A DNA stretch of 64,000 bases. Origin: Bacteroides sp. MSB163 (GTDB lineage: Bacteria; Bacteroidota; Bacteroidia; Bacteroidales; Bacteroidaceae). The stretch spans positions 2,170,001 to 2,234,000 of the forward strand of contig NZ_CP143867.1 of NCBI RefSeq assembly GCF_036416795.1, given 5' to 3'. The notes under the pieces were generated by a model. It saw only the letters and a program-made list of their open reading frames with translations. It was not told where the DNA came from and did no database searches. Shown one piece after another: positions 34,850 through 43,121 of this stretch (its first letter is position 1; each line of letters starts with the position of its first letter). The position numbers and the translations under genes are program-made.

Positions 34850-34885
34850 GATCGGAAAGTATGGGGGTACTTTCCGATCTTTTTT
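34850..34885. terminator. Strong hairpin between fecR-like and susC-like genes
   Basis: The arms GATCGGAAAGTA (34850-34861) and TACTTTCCGATC (34868-34879) are perfect; six T follow on the plus strand. On the minus strand, the direction of the operon, the T-run is absent. So it could block antisense transcription, or it could form an RNA stem in the susC leader. Confidence 0.6.
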
Positions 34886-34980
34886 GTGGGGGGAATTGGT
34901 TGACTGTTTCTTTTATTTCATAATGCTTTTCTGTTTAAGAGGTTAGTACTAAATTTTAAGGTTTTATCTTTGATATCAAA

Positions 34981-35916
34981 TTACTTCTTATAGATGGTGA
35001 TCGAGTCTTTCTCTTCGTTGATCGTGAACTCAAAAGGATGATCTTTAGAGATGGTTCGAAGAATGTGTTCTATGCCGTCTTGTTCGCGGAATTTTCCGGT
35101 AAAACTTCCATAATTCAGCAGCTCAGGGCTAGCAACGGTTATTTTTACGTTATAGTATTTTTCCAGTCTACCGAGAATACCATTGAAAGGGGCATCATCG
35201 AAGCAGTATAACCCTTCTTTCCAACGCAGATATTCGTAAGAGGGAAGAGTGGTTTTCTTACATTTCCCGTCTTCATTCAAGAAAACTTCGTCTTTTTGCA
35301 GGCGGGTAATCATTTGATTGCTATTGGCAGGATAAATATCTACTATGCCTTCTACCAATGTGGTACCGAACTCTTTGCTACCTCTATAGGCACAAACATT
35401 GAAACTGGTACCTACGACTTTCACCTTGTTCATCTCAGTGTGCACATAGAAGGGGATATCTTTATTTTTGGCCACTTCAAAGTAGGCTTCACCATCCAGT
35501 TCCACGTTTCTTTCGCCACGCCCAAAGTTGGAAGCATAGGTCAATGTGGACTGTGCATTCAGCCATACTCGTGTGCCGTCGGCAAGAGTGATTTGTGCAC
35601 GTTGTCCGGCGGGGACGGTTACTGTTTGTGGCAGGGATGCTTTATTATATAGGTAATCATTAGTCATGAAATAACCGCATACGCCTACGATGATAACGGC
35701 AGCTACACGTATTCCCCATTTTAATATCGGAGTCAGACGAAATGTCTTTTTTCCGGTACTTTGCCTGTCGGAGAATAAAGCGACATCAAACATCATACGT
35801 TCTTTCAAGAAAGCTTCCCGATTTTCTTCCGAGGCTTCCACCCAGTCAAGGATGCGCTTTTCTTCTTCAATGGTGGCGGTTCCTTTAAAATACTTATATA
35901 ATAGTTCTTGGTTCAT
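34981..35916 (-). CDS. FecR-family anti-sigma factor
   Basis: A 311-residue protein: cytoplasmic N-terminal anti-sigma part (LLYKYFKGTATIEEEKRILDW), one membrane helix (WGIRVAAVIIVGVCGYFM), periplasmic FecR domain (VPAGQRAQITLADGTRVWLN ... GEAYFEVAKN) and a C-terminal DUF4974 region. It holds the sigma factor encoded upstream and is released by signals from the STN domain of the SusC protein. The 445-base gap to the sigma gene holds an 11-nt phased array and no convincing gene. Confidence 0.9.
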   Translation of the reverse strand: MNQELLYKYFKGTATIEEEKRILDWVEASEENREAFLKERMMFDVALFSDRQSTGKKTFRLTPILKWGIRVAAVIIVGVCGYFMTNDYLYNKASLPQTVTVPAGQRAQITLADGTRVWLNAQSTLTYASNFGRGERNVELDGEAYFEVAKNKDIPFYVHTEMNKVKVVGTSFNVCAYRGSKEFGTTLVEGIVDIYPANSNQMITRLQKDEVFLNEDGKCKKTTLPSYEYLRWKEGLYCFDDAPFNGILGRLEKYYNVKITVASPELLNYGSFTGKFREQDGIEHILRTISKDHPFEFTINEEKDSITIYKK

Positions 35917-36072
35917 AAGGTACTTAATTTGTTTGTTGAATAAGGGCGTTTTTTCTGCCCCTCTATAATTAATACAGGTGAACTTGGAACTACCCTAACG
36001 GAAAATGAAACTTTTTTTGTTTTTTCTTCAAAGTATGGTAGAAAAGGAGAAACTGTCAGGAACTCTTCTAAG

Positions 36073-36150
36073 TCGTATCCGGTTCGTTCCCGCTTCGCTT
36101 CTATAGGAGGATGAAAATAGCGAAGCAGGTACGAGGAGAGTACGAAGAAG
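36073..36150. repeat. Degenerate intergenic array, period 11 nt, with an inverted second half
   Basis: TCG-headed units begin at 36073, 36084 and 36095, 11 nt apart. CGA-headed units of inverse sequence begin at 36121, 36132 and 36143, again 11 nt apart. The two halves can pair as an imperfect hairpin over a short centre. It sits between the fecR-like gene and the sigma factor gene. The design is the same as at 10561-10706 but the sequence is different. Confidence 0.7.
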
Positions 36151-36361
36151 ATTAGAATTGGGTATGGAGCGGATAGCTTTGTTCTGTTTTTCGGGTACTC
36201 CAAACGTAAGCGCATAGAATATCCGTGTGATGCACTGGAGGCACATCAGAACTTTATGGAATGTAACAGGAGATTAATTAATTGCCGGTATTAACTTGCC
36301 GGATTGGGAATTATGGATACATCTTTTATTTATATTATCAAAGAAAAGCAGGAGAGTTTTA

Positions 36362-36922
36362 CTAAAGTAGGATAGAGGCGAGATAATCTTTCAGTTCTAC
36401 ACGCAGGATACGCAGAGCTTTGGTGATATGAAATTCTACTGTTTTTAGAGAGACATTCAGCTGTTCGGCTATTTTTTTGTTTGGCAGGTTGCTGTAACGG
36501 CTGAGTATGAATATTTCACGGCTTTGTGACGGCATCTTCTCCAATGCCTTGTTCACGATATGCTGTATCTCAGTACTGAAAATTTTGTCGGGTTCACAAT
36601 CTTTCAACGTGGCAATACGCAGATCTAACTCGCGCTGACGGTGCGAATTCAAATCTTCCTCAATACGCAGGCGGGTTTGTTCGTGTTCTAGGTAATTGAG
36701 TGCCTTATTCTTGATAATGGTAAGGAGCAATGCGTGCAGACCTTTATCTTCTTCCCAACGGTCGCGGCATTCCCACAGAGAAATCATGGATTCCATAAGA
36801 ATATCTTCTGCTTCTACCCAGCTTCTGATGTAGGAATAGGCAAAGGCAAGAAACTTTTCTTGATTCTCCCGAAAGAAACGAGAAAATAAATCCATAGTAT
36901 ATAGGTTACCGGTAACAGGCAT
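36362..36922 (-). CDS. ECF-type RNA polymerase sigma-70 factor
   Basis: A 186-residue protein with region 2 (FLAFAYSYIRSWVEAEDILMESMISLWE) and region 4 (MPSQSREIFILSRYSNLPNKKIAEQLNVSLKTVEFHITKALRILR). It should drive the SusC/SusD genes when freed from FecR. It is the first gene of the fecR-susC-susD set on the minus strand. Confidence 0.92.
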   Translation of the reverse strand: MPVTGNLYTMDLFSRFFRENQEKFLAFAYSYIRSWVEAEDILMESMISLWECRDRWEEDKGLHALLLTIIKNKALNYLEHEQTRLRIEEDLNSHRQRELDLRIATLKDCEPDKIFSTEIQHIVNKALEKMPSQSREIFILSRYSNLPNKKIAEQLNVSLKTVEFHITKALRILRVELKDYLASILL

Positions 36923-37039
36923 TTTTAAATATAATCTCTCTTATTTAAGGTTTATAGGGTAAAGTAACATAATCTTTTTGGAATACGCAAAAGTATGAAA
37001 AGTTTTTTCTGGTTTTTCGCTTCTTTTTTTTACAAAAAG

Positions 37040-37066
37040 AAAGCCCGGCGGATTTCCGTCGGGCTT
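37040..37066. terminator. Terminator downstream of pnp
   Basis: AAAGCCCGGCGGA and TCCGTCGGGCTTT form a GC-rich stem with a tiny loop. On the minus strand a T-rich stretch follows. It lies about 25 bases after the PNPase stop. Confidence 0.85.
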
Positions 37067-37091
37067 TATAAGATGAAGAATAAGGTATTTC

Positions 37092-39236
37092 TTATTTCTT
37101 TTCAGGTCTTTCTTGTCTTTCCGGTCTTGGAAGTAATACTTTGCGGGAAAGTTTAAACTTACCGGTCTTCGGATCAATATCAAGCAGTTTCACTTCGATT
37201 TCATCACCTTCCTTGATACCGGCTTCTTCTACTGTTTCCAGACGTTTCCAGTCGATTTCAGAGATGTGCAACAAACCGTCTTTACCCGGCAGGAACTCAA
37301 CAAAAGCGCCATAAGGCATTACAGAACGTACTTTACCTTTGTATACTTCGCCAACTTCTGGTACGGCAACGATGCCCTTGATAAGACGCATAGCGTCATC
37401 AATGCTCTTCTTGTTAGTTCCGGAGATTTCTATTCTTCCGATGTTGTCTACTTCTTCGATAGTGATTGTAGCACCGGTTTCTTCCTGCATGCCTTGAATA
37501 ATCTTACCACCAGGGCCGATTACTGCACCGATGAATTCTTTAGGAATAGTCATCGTTTCGATGCGCGGAGCATGTGGTTTCAATTCTGCACGTGGCTCCT
37601 GGATAGTTTCCAAGATCTTGCCGAGGATGTGCATGCGCCCTTCTTTAGCTTGGTTCAAAGCGCGTTCCAGAATGTCGAATGACAGACCGTCTACCTTGAT
37701 ATCCATCTGAGTAGCGGTGATACCGTTCTTGGTTCCTGTTACTTTGAAGTCCATGTCGCCCAAGTGGTCTTCATCACCAAGGATGTCGGACAATACAGCA
37801 TATTTGTCTTCGCCCGGATTCTTGATCAATCCCATAGCGATACCTGATACCGGTTGTTTGATCTTCACACCTGCATCCATCAATGCCAGTGTTCCAGCAC
37901 ATACGGTAGCCATAGAAGAAGAACCGTTAGATTCAAGAATATCGGATACTACGCGCACTACATACGGGTAGTCAGCAGGAATTTGTCCTTTCAGTGCACG
38001 CCAAGCTAAGTGTCCGTGACCAACTTCACGACGGCCTACGCCACGCTGTGCTTTGGCTTCTCCGGTAGAGAACGGAGGGAAGTTATAATGCAACAGGAAA
38101 CGTTCTTTGCCATGTTCCAGTACGTTGTCAATAATCTTCTCATCCAGTTTTGTACCGAGGGTAACGGTAGACAAGGATTGAGTTTCACCGCGAGTGAAGA
38201 TAGCAGAACCGTGAGGTCCGGGCAGGTAGCTGATTTCACTCCAGATAGGACGAATCTCGTCAGTCTTACGTCCGTCAAGGCGTTTACCTTCGTCCAGGAT
38301 GCTGCGGCGCATAGCCTCTTTTTCTACATCGTGGTAGTAGCGGTCGATCAGTGCTGCTTTTTCTGCCAGCTCTTCTTCGCTGAACTGCGCTTTGAACTCT
38401 TCGCGGATAGCATCGAAAGCGTCCATGCGTTCATGTTTATTTTTGTTGCCGGAAGCGGCGATGGCATAAGCCTTTGCATAGCAAGCTTCGTGAACGGCTT
38501 TACGCAGTTCTTCGTCGTTTACTTCGTGGCAATATTCGCGTTTTACGGTAGAACCAACAGCCTCTGCCAGCTCTTTCTGAGCCTGGCATTGCACTTTGAT
38601 TGCTTCGTGGGCTGCTTTCATGGCGTTCAGCAAGTCAAGTTCGGAAACTTCACTCATTTCACCTTCTACCATCATGATGTTTTCGTAAGTAGCACCCACC
38701 ATGAGGTCCATGTCAGCTTTTTCCAGTTGATCAAAAGTAGGGTTGATAACGAACTGTCCGTCGATGCGTGCTACGCGTACTTCGGAAATAGGTCCGTTGA
38801 AAGGAATATCTGAAACAGCGAGGGCGGCAGAAGCGGCAAGCCCTGCCAATGCGTCCGGCATATCAACACCGTCAGCGGAATAGAGGATGATGTTTACATA
38901 TACCTCTGCGTGATAATTATCGGGGAATAAGGGGCGGAGAGCACGGTCAACAAGGCGGCAGGTCAGGATTTCATAATCCGAAGCGCGTCCTTCACGCTTG
39001 GTGAAACCTCCGGGAAAACGTCCGGATGCGGAGAATTTTTCTTTGTACTCTACCTGTAACGGCATGAAATCTGTTCCGGGAACTGCGTCCTTAGCGGCAC
39101 AAACAGTAGCAAGAAGCATGGTGTTACCCATACGAAGCATTACAGAACCGTCTGCCTGTTTTGCCAGCTTTCCCGTTTCGAGTGTGATGGTTCTGCCATC
39201 AGGGAGCTCGATCGTCTTAACAATTGGGTTAATCAT
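37092..39236 (-). CDS. pnp: Polyribonucleotide nucleotidyltransferase (PNPase)
   Basis: A 714-residue enzyme: first RNase PH domain (from MINPIVKTIELPDGRTITLETGKLAKQADGS), helical linker, second RNase PH domain (GETQSLSTVTLGTKLDEK ... DILGDEDHLGDMDFKV), KH domain (IPKEFIGAVIGPGGKIIQGMQ) and S1 domain (GEVYKGKVRSVMPYGAFVEFLPGKDGLLHIS). It degrades RNA 3' to 5' with phosphate. The start at 39236 (MINPIV) matches the family; the frame is open ten codons further. The tail is basic (RPERQERPEKK). Confidence 0.95.
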   Translation of the reverse strand: MINPIVKTIELPDGRTITLETGKLAKQADGSVMLRMGNTMLLATVCAAKDAVPGTDFMPLQVEYKEKFSASGRFPGGFTKREGRASDYEILTCRLVDRALRPLFPDNYHAEVYVNIILYSADGVDMPDALAGLAASAALAVSDIPFNGPISEVRVARIDGQFVINPTFDQLEKADMDLMVGATYENIMMVEGEMSEVSELDLLNAMKAAHEAIKVQCQAQKELAEAVGSTVKREYCHEVNDEELRKAVHEACYAKAYAIAASGNKNKHERMDAFDAIREEFKAQFSEEELAEKAALIDRYYHDVEKEAMRRSILDEGKRLDGRKTDEIRPIWSEISYLPGPHGSAIFTRGETQSLSTVTLGTKLDEKIIDNVLEHGKERFLLHYNFPPFSTGEAKAQRGVGRREVGHGHLAWRALKGQIPADYPYVVRVVSDILESNGSSSMATVCAGTLALMDAGVKIKQPVSGIAMGLIKNPGEDKYAVLSDILGDEDHLGDMDFKVTGTKNGITATQMDIKVDGLSFDILERALNQAKEGRMHILGKILETIQEPRAELKPHAPRIETMTIPKEFIGAVIGPGGKIIQGMQEETGATITIEEVDNIGRIEISGTNKKSIDDAMRLIKGIVAVPEVGEVYKGKVRSVMPYGAFVEFLPGKDGLLHISEIDWKRLETVEEAGIKEGDEIEVKLLDIDPKTGKFKLSRKVLLPRPERQERPEKK

Positions 39237-39398
39237 AAAAAATGTTTTATCTATATTTTCTTTCAAAATTCGTGCAAAGATACATATTAATTCATGTAAT
39301 CAGGTGGGAATGAGATAAAAAAGTTTATAATTGACTATTTTTTTAGGTTTCCATGTGGAAGAAGCAATGAAAATGCTTTGACTAAACTTGAAAAGAAC

Positions 39399-39406
39399 TA
39401 TATTTG
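39399..39406 (+). promoter_or_regulatory. Predicted promoter of the TlpA-like lipoprotein gene
   Basis: The -7 element TATATTTG is 34 bases before the ATG at 39441 and a TTTG (39377-39380) lies 18 bases upstream of it. Transcription starting about here supports the 39441 start over the longer frame from 39378. Confidence 0.6.
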
Positions 39407-39440
39407 CACGTTCTTTCTAATAGAAATTAAGAAGCTAAAT

Positions 39441-40592
39441 ATGAAAAAGATCTGTTTTGTTGCACTTGCCGCTTTGGCTTTAAGTGCATGTAATTCTGAA
39501 CCGAAATTCAAAGTTGAAGGTGAAGTTTCAGGTGCCGATGGTAAAATGCTGTACCTGGAAGCAGCTGCTTTGGAGGGTATCGTGCCCTTGGATTCTGTAA
39601 AGTTGAAGGGTGACGGTTCTTTCAGTTTCAAACAAACACGTCCGGTATCTCCGGAGTTCTACCGCCTTCGTGTGGATGACAAGGTTATCAATTTCTCTGT
39701 GGATTCTACGGAAACTATCGGACTGAAAGCGCCGTATGCTGATTTTGCTACGGCTTATACGGTAGAAGGTTCGGCAAACAGCACCAAGATAAAGGAATTG
39801 ACGTTGAAGCAAGTGCAGTTGCAGAATGAGGTGAATGAGTTGGTGAAGAAGATGCAGGCTCATCAGATAGGTGCCGATGTTTTTGAAGAAAAACTGGCTG
39901 CCTTGATGAAAGATTATAAGGATGAGGTGAAAACTAAATATATTTTTGCAGCTCCCAATACGGCTGCCGCTTATTTTGCTCTGTTCCAGAAACTGAATAA
40001 TTACCTTATCTTCGATCCTTTGAATAGCAAGGATGATATTAAGTGCTTTGCCGCCGTTGCTACCAGTCTGAATAATTATTATCCGCATGCAGATCGCTCC
40101 AAGAATCTTTATAATATTGTGATTAAGGGGATGAAGAATACCCGTACACCGCAACAGAAAGTTCTGGAGTTGCCGGAAGAGGTTATTTCCGAAACCGGTA
40201 TCATCGATATCAGCCTTCGTGATATGAAGGGGAATACCCATAAGTTGAGTGATCTGAAGGGTAAAGTAGTCTTGTTGGACTTTACTATTTACCAAAGTGC
40301 AGCTTCTGCTCCCCATAACTTCTTGCTGAATGACCTCTATACTAAATATAAAGATCAGGGACTGGTGATCTATCAGGTTTCACTGGATGCTGACGAGCAT
40401 TTCTGGAAAACAACGGCTGATAATCTGCCTTGGATTTCTGTAAGAGATGCAAATGGAATTTACTCAAATGTGGCCGCTATGTACAACGTTAAGGAGGTTC
40501 CTTCTCTGTTCCTGATTAACCGGAATAGTGAGTTGAGCGCTCGTGGAGAGACTATAAAAGACCTGGACGCTGCGGTGAAAGCACTGTTGTAA
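39441..40592 (+). CDS. DUF4369/TlpA-like thioredoxin-fold lipoprotein without redox cysteines
   Basis: About 383 residues. Lipoprotein signal KKICFVALAALALSACNSE, an N-terminal DUF4369 domain (FKVEGEVSGADGKMLYLEAAALEG), helical middle, and a C-terminal thioredoxin-like domain (GNTHKLSDLKGKVVLLDF ... VPSLFLINRNSEL). At the CxxC position the sequence reads TIYQSAASAPHN, so both cysteines are gone. It cannot act as a thiol reductase in the usual way and may be a binding protein. The start at 39441 follows the signal peptide and promoter. Confidence 0.85.
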   Translation: MKKICFVALAALALSACNSEPKFKVEGEVSGADGKMLYLEAAALEGIVPLDSVKLKGDGSFSFKQTRPVSPEFYRLRVDDKVINFSVDSTETIGLKAPYADFATAYTVEGSANSTKIKELTLKQVQLQNEVNELVKKMQAHQIGADVFEEKLAALMKDYKDEVKTKYIFAAPNTAAAYFALFQKLNNYLIFDPLNSKDDIKCFAAVATSLNNYYPHADRSKNLYNIVIKGMKNTRTPQQKVLELPEEVISETGIIDISLRDMKGNTHKLSDLKGKVVLLDFTIYQSAASAPHNFLLNDLYTKYKDQGLVIYQVSLDADEHFWKTTADNLPWISVRDANGIYSNVAAMYNVKEVPSLFLINRNSELSARGETIKDLDAAVKALL

Positions 40593-40670
40593 CTTGTTAT
40601 AAATTAGAAGTTTTTATTTAAATATGTTACATAGCAGCAATTTTTGCTTGACACGCATTAATTAAAAGGC

Positions 40671-40734
40671 TATCTTTGCAAAAGAAAAATCGGAAGAGGG
40701 TTCCAGCATGCTGACCATGTTGGAATTCTTTTTT
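40671..40734 (+). promoter_or_regulatory. greA promoter and terminator-like leader hairpin
   Basis: The -7 element TATCTTTG lies at 40671-40678. About 20 bases on, TTCCAGCATG (40701-40710) and CATGTTGGAA (40716-40725) form a stem with one G-U pair, followed by a T-rich run to 40734. This is an intrinsic terminator shape inside the 5' leader, 50 bases before the ATG. It could give a short leader RNA or tune greA. Confidence 0.6.
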
Positions 40735-40776
40735 GTTATATAATACCATTTAGAAACTAAAAAGGAGGAAAAAAGT

Positions 40777-41241
40777 ATGGCTTATATGTCAGAAGAAGGC
40801 TACAAGAAATTGATGGCCGAACTGAAAGAATTGGAGACGGTAGAACGTCCTAAGATTTCGGCTGCTATTGCCGAAGCACGTGACAAAGGTGACCTGTCGG
40901 AGAATGCGGAGTATGATGCCGCCAAAGAGGCGCAGGGCATGCTTGAGATGAAAATCAATAAATTGAAGACGATTATAGCAGATGCCAAGATTATTGATGA
41001 GTCTAAGCTGAAAACGGATTCCGTGCAGATTTTGAACAAGGTGGAACTGAAGAACATAAAAAATGGCATGAAGATGATTTATACCATTGTTTCGGAAAGC
41101 GAAGCTAATCTGAAAGAAGGAAAGATTTCTGTTAACACTCCCATTGCACAAGGTTTACTTGGTAAGAAAGTGGGTGATGTAGCTGAAATCAAGGTGCCGC
41201 AGGGCATGGTTAATCTTGAAGTAGTGAACATATCATTTTAA
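40777..41241 (+). CDS. greA: Transcription elongation factor GreA
   Basis: A 154-residue protein. The N-terminal coiled coil carries the conserved acidic tip region (RDKGDLSENAEYDAAKEAQG), which reaches into the polymerase secondary channel. The C-terminal FKBP-like domain follows (ISVNTPIAQGLLGKKVGDVAEIKVPQG). It rescues backtracked RNA polymerase by stimulating transcript cleavage. An AAGGAGG ribosome site precedes the ATG. Confidence 0.95.
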   Translation: MAYMSEEGYKKLMAELKELETVERPKISAAIAEARDKGDLSENAEYDAAKEAQGMLEMKINKLKTIIADAKIIDESKLKTDSVQILNKVELKNIKNGMKMIYTIVSESEANLKEGKISVNTPIAQGLLGKKVGDVAEIKVPQGMVNLEVVNISF

Positions 41242-41242
41242 A

Positions 41243-41275
41243 GTAAAGGCAGGTCCGTATGCGGGCTTGCCTTAA
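41243..41275 (+). terminator. Probable terminator between greA and the HIT gene
   Basis: The arms AAGGCA and TTGCCTT, with further GC pairing inside (GTCCGTATGCGGGC), form a hairpin right after the greA stop, followed by TAATTTAT. It may only reduce read-through, because the HIT gene starts 20 bases later. Confidence 0.5.
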
Positions 41276-41294
41276 TTTATATATCATAAAAGTT

Positions 41295-41687
41295 ATGGCA
41301 ACAATATTCAGTAGAATTATCGCAGGTGAAATACCAAGCTATAAGGTGGCGGAGGACGATAAGTTCTTTGCATTTCTGGACATCAATCCGCTGGTGAAAG
41401 GGCATACGCTCGTCGTTCCCAAGCAGGAAGTGGATTATATCTTTGATCTGGATGATGAAGGTCTGGCAGCAATGCATGTTTTCGCCAAGAAGGTGGCTCG
41501 TGCCATTGAGAAGGCTTTTCCTTGCAAGAAAGTAGGTGAAGCAGTGATTGGTCTGGAAGTACCTCATGCGCACATTCATCTTATTCCTATGCAGAAAGAG
41601 TCGGACATGCTGTTCTCCAATCCAAAGCTGAAACTTTCTGATGAAGAATTTAAAGCTGTTGCCGAAGCAATTCGTGCTGCATTCTAA
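41295..41687 (+). CDS. HIT-family nucleotide hydrolase or transferase
   Basis: About 130 residues from MATIFSRIIAGEIPSYKVAEDD. It has the histidine triad PHAHIHLIPM. The family hydrolyses nucleoside phosphoramidates such as adenylyl-lysine or AMP-amine. The start at 41295 follows the family; the frame is open 12 codons upstream. It is followed by a strong terminator. Confidence 0.9.
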   Translation: MATIFSRIIAGEIPSYKVAEDDKFFAFLDINPLVKGHTLVVPKQEVDYIFDLDDEGLAAMHVFAKKVARAIEKAFPCKKVGEAVIGLEVPHAHIHLIPMQKESDMLFSNPKLKLSDEEFKAVAEAIRAAF

Positions 41688-41715
41688 AAATAAAACTCCT
41701 TCCTTTTATAATAAG

Positions 41716-41746
41716 AACGGGGACTGAATCCATTTCAGCCCCCGTT
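41716..41746. terminator. Terminator between the HIT gene and manC-like gene
   Basis: AACGGGGACTGAA (41716-41728) pairs with TTCAGCCCCCGTT (41734-41746) with one G-U pair. T-rich sequence follows. It lies between convergent genes. Confidence 0.85.
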
Positions 41747-41794
41747 TCCTTTATTCTGGTTTGAAAGTCTATGCTTTCAAATTTCGATATCCGG

Positions 41795-42880
41795 TTAGAT
41801 GTAATCTTCCCCTAACTTTATTTGTGCGTCATTTACGTATTTACGGATAGAATGTTCTTCATCCTTCTTGCAAATCAGCAATACATTGTCCGATTCAGCG
41901 ATGAGATAACCTTCCAGGCCATCAATAACGGCGAGTTTGTTTTGTGGGAGCACCACGATGTTGTCTTTACTGTTGTACATTAGAGACTCACACTTCAAGG
42001 TTACATTCCCTTCTTTGTCCTTTGGGGACAAGTCATACAATGAACCCCATGTACCTAAATCGGACCAGCCGAAATCTCCTAATGAAACATATACATTGTC
42101 TGCTTTCTCCATGATGCCGAAGTCGACGGATACATTGGGGCATGCAGGGAAATTTTCGTCGATGAATGCTTTTTCGGCAGGAGTACCGTATACATCTTTA
42201 CCAGGAATCAATTTGCTTGCCAGTTCGGGAAGTAGTGCTTCCACGGCTTTGATGACAGAGTTTACATTCCACATGAAGAGACCGGAGTTCCAATAAAATT
42301 CTCCGCTTTCTACGAAAACTTTGGCTAACTCCAGTTCAGGCTTTTCGGTAAAGGTCTTCACCTTGTAGAAATTGTCTCCTGCTTGTTCGGCTATCTGAAT
42401 GTAACCATAACCTGTTTCGGGACGGTTCGGTTTGATACCGAGAGTAAGCAACTTTTCTGATTGAGATACGAACGTCAAGCCTTTTTCTATGGCATCAAGG
42501 AATTCTCCTTCCTTCAGAATCAAATGATCGGATGGAGCTACCACGATATTGGCATTCGGGTTTAATGCGCGAATGTGATAAGCTGCCCATGCGATACACG
42601 GAGCAGTATTTCTGCGTGTAGGCTCCAGCAAAATTTGTTCGGGATTCAATTCAGACAGTTGCTCCTTTACAAGATCAGCGTATAAATCGTTTGTAACGAT
42701 AAGTATGTTCTCTGTGGGAATAACTTTATTGAAGCGGTCGAAGGTTTGTTGCAGTAATGACCTGCCTGTGCCAAAGAAGTCCAGAAACTGTTTAGGGAGT
42801 GTTTTTCGACTAAACGGCCAGAAGCGACTGCCGATACCTCCACCCATGATAACACAGAAATTATCCTTATTTGTTGTCAT
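41795..42880 (-). CDS. manC: Mannose-1-phosphate guanylyltransferase
   Basis: A 361-residue nucleotidyltransferase with the signature CVIMGGGIGSRFWPFSRKTLPKQFLDF and a second FTEKPELELAKVFVESG motif. It joins GTP and mannose-1-phosphate to GDP-mannose for glycans and capsule. It lacks the phosphomannose isomerase domain found in some fused forms. It stands alone, reading away from tRNA-Leu. Confidence 0.92.
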   Translation of the reverse strand: MTTNKDNFCVIMGGGIGSRFWPFSRKTLPKQFLDFFGTGRSLLQQTFDRFNKVIPTENILIVTNDLYADLVKEQLSELNPEQILLEPTRRNTAPCIAWAAYHIRALNPNANIVVAPSDHLILKEGEFLDAIEKGLTFVSQSEKLLTLGIKPNRPETGYGYIQIAEQAGDNFYKVKTFTEKPELELAKVFVESGEFYWNSGLFMWNVNSVIKAVEALLPELASKLIPGKDVYGTPAEKAFIDENFPACPNVSVDFGIMEKADNVYVSLGDFGWSDLGTWGSLYDLSPKDKEGNVTLKCESLMYNSKDNIVVLPQNKLAVIDGLEGYLIAESDNVLLICKKDEEHSIRKYVNDAQIKLGEDYI

Positions 42881-43005
42881 ATCGTTTGTTTTAAAAGTTT
42901 CTGCTAAAGTACACTATATTTTGGAAACACGGAATGTTTGTAGAATGTTTTATGACTTTTTTCTCCTTTTTTTAGGAAAAGTATTGCAGGTTTAGAAAAA
43001 AGCCG

Positions 43006-43013
43006 TATCTTTG
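43006..43013 (+). promoter_or_regulatory. Predicted -7 element of the tRNA-Leu gene
   Basis: TATCTTTG fits the Bacteroides consensus and lies 25 bases before the mature 5' end of the tRNA. Confidence 0.6.
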
Positions 43014-43037
43014 CACCGCAATTGAGAAATCAAACAT

Positions 43038-43121
43038 GCCCAGATGGCGGAATCGGTAGACGCGCTGGTCTCAAACACCAGTGGATTCACTTCCATCCCG
43101 GTTCGACCCCGGGTCTGGGTA
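43038..43121 (+). tRNA. tRNA-Leu (anticodon CAA)
   Basis: An 84-nt class II tRNA. The acceptor arms GCCCAGA and TCTGGGT pair; the anticodon arm CTGGT-CTCAAAC-ACCAG gives CAA (reads UUG); there is a long variable arm and a standard T arm (CCCGG TTCGACC CCGGG). CCA is not encoded. The 3' end from 43109 (CCGGGTCTGGGTAC) is the attachment core of the integrated elements. The tRNA remains complete because the elements restore its 3' end. Confidence 0.97.

Noticed and set aside
38010..38813. 267-codon frame antisense to pnp
   Set aside because: Composition is typical of an antisense frame; PNPase on the other strand is certain.
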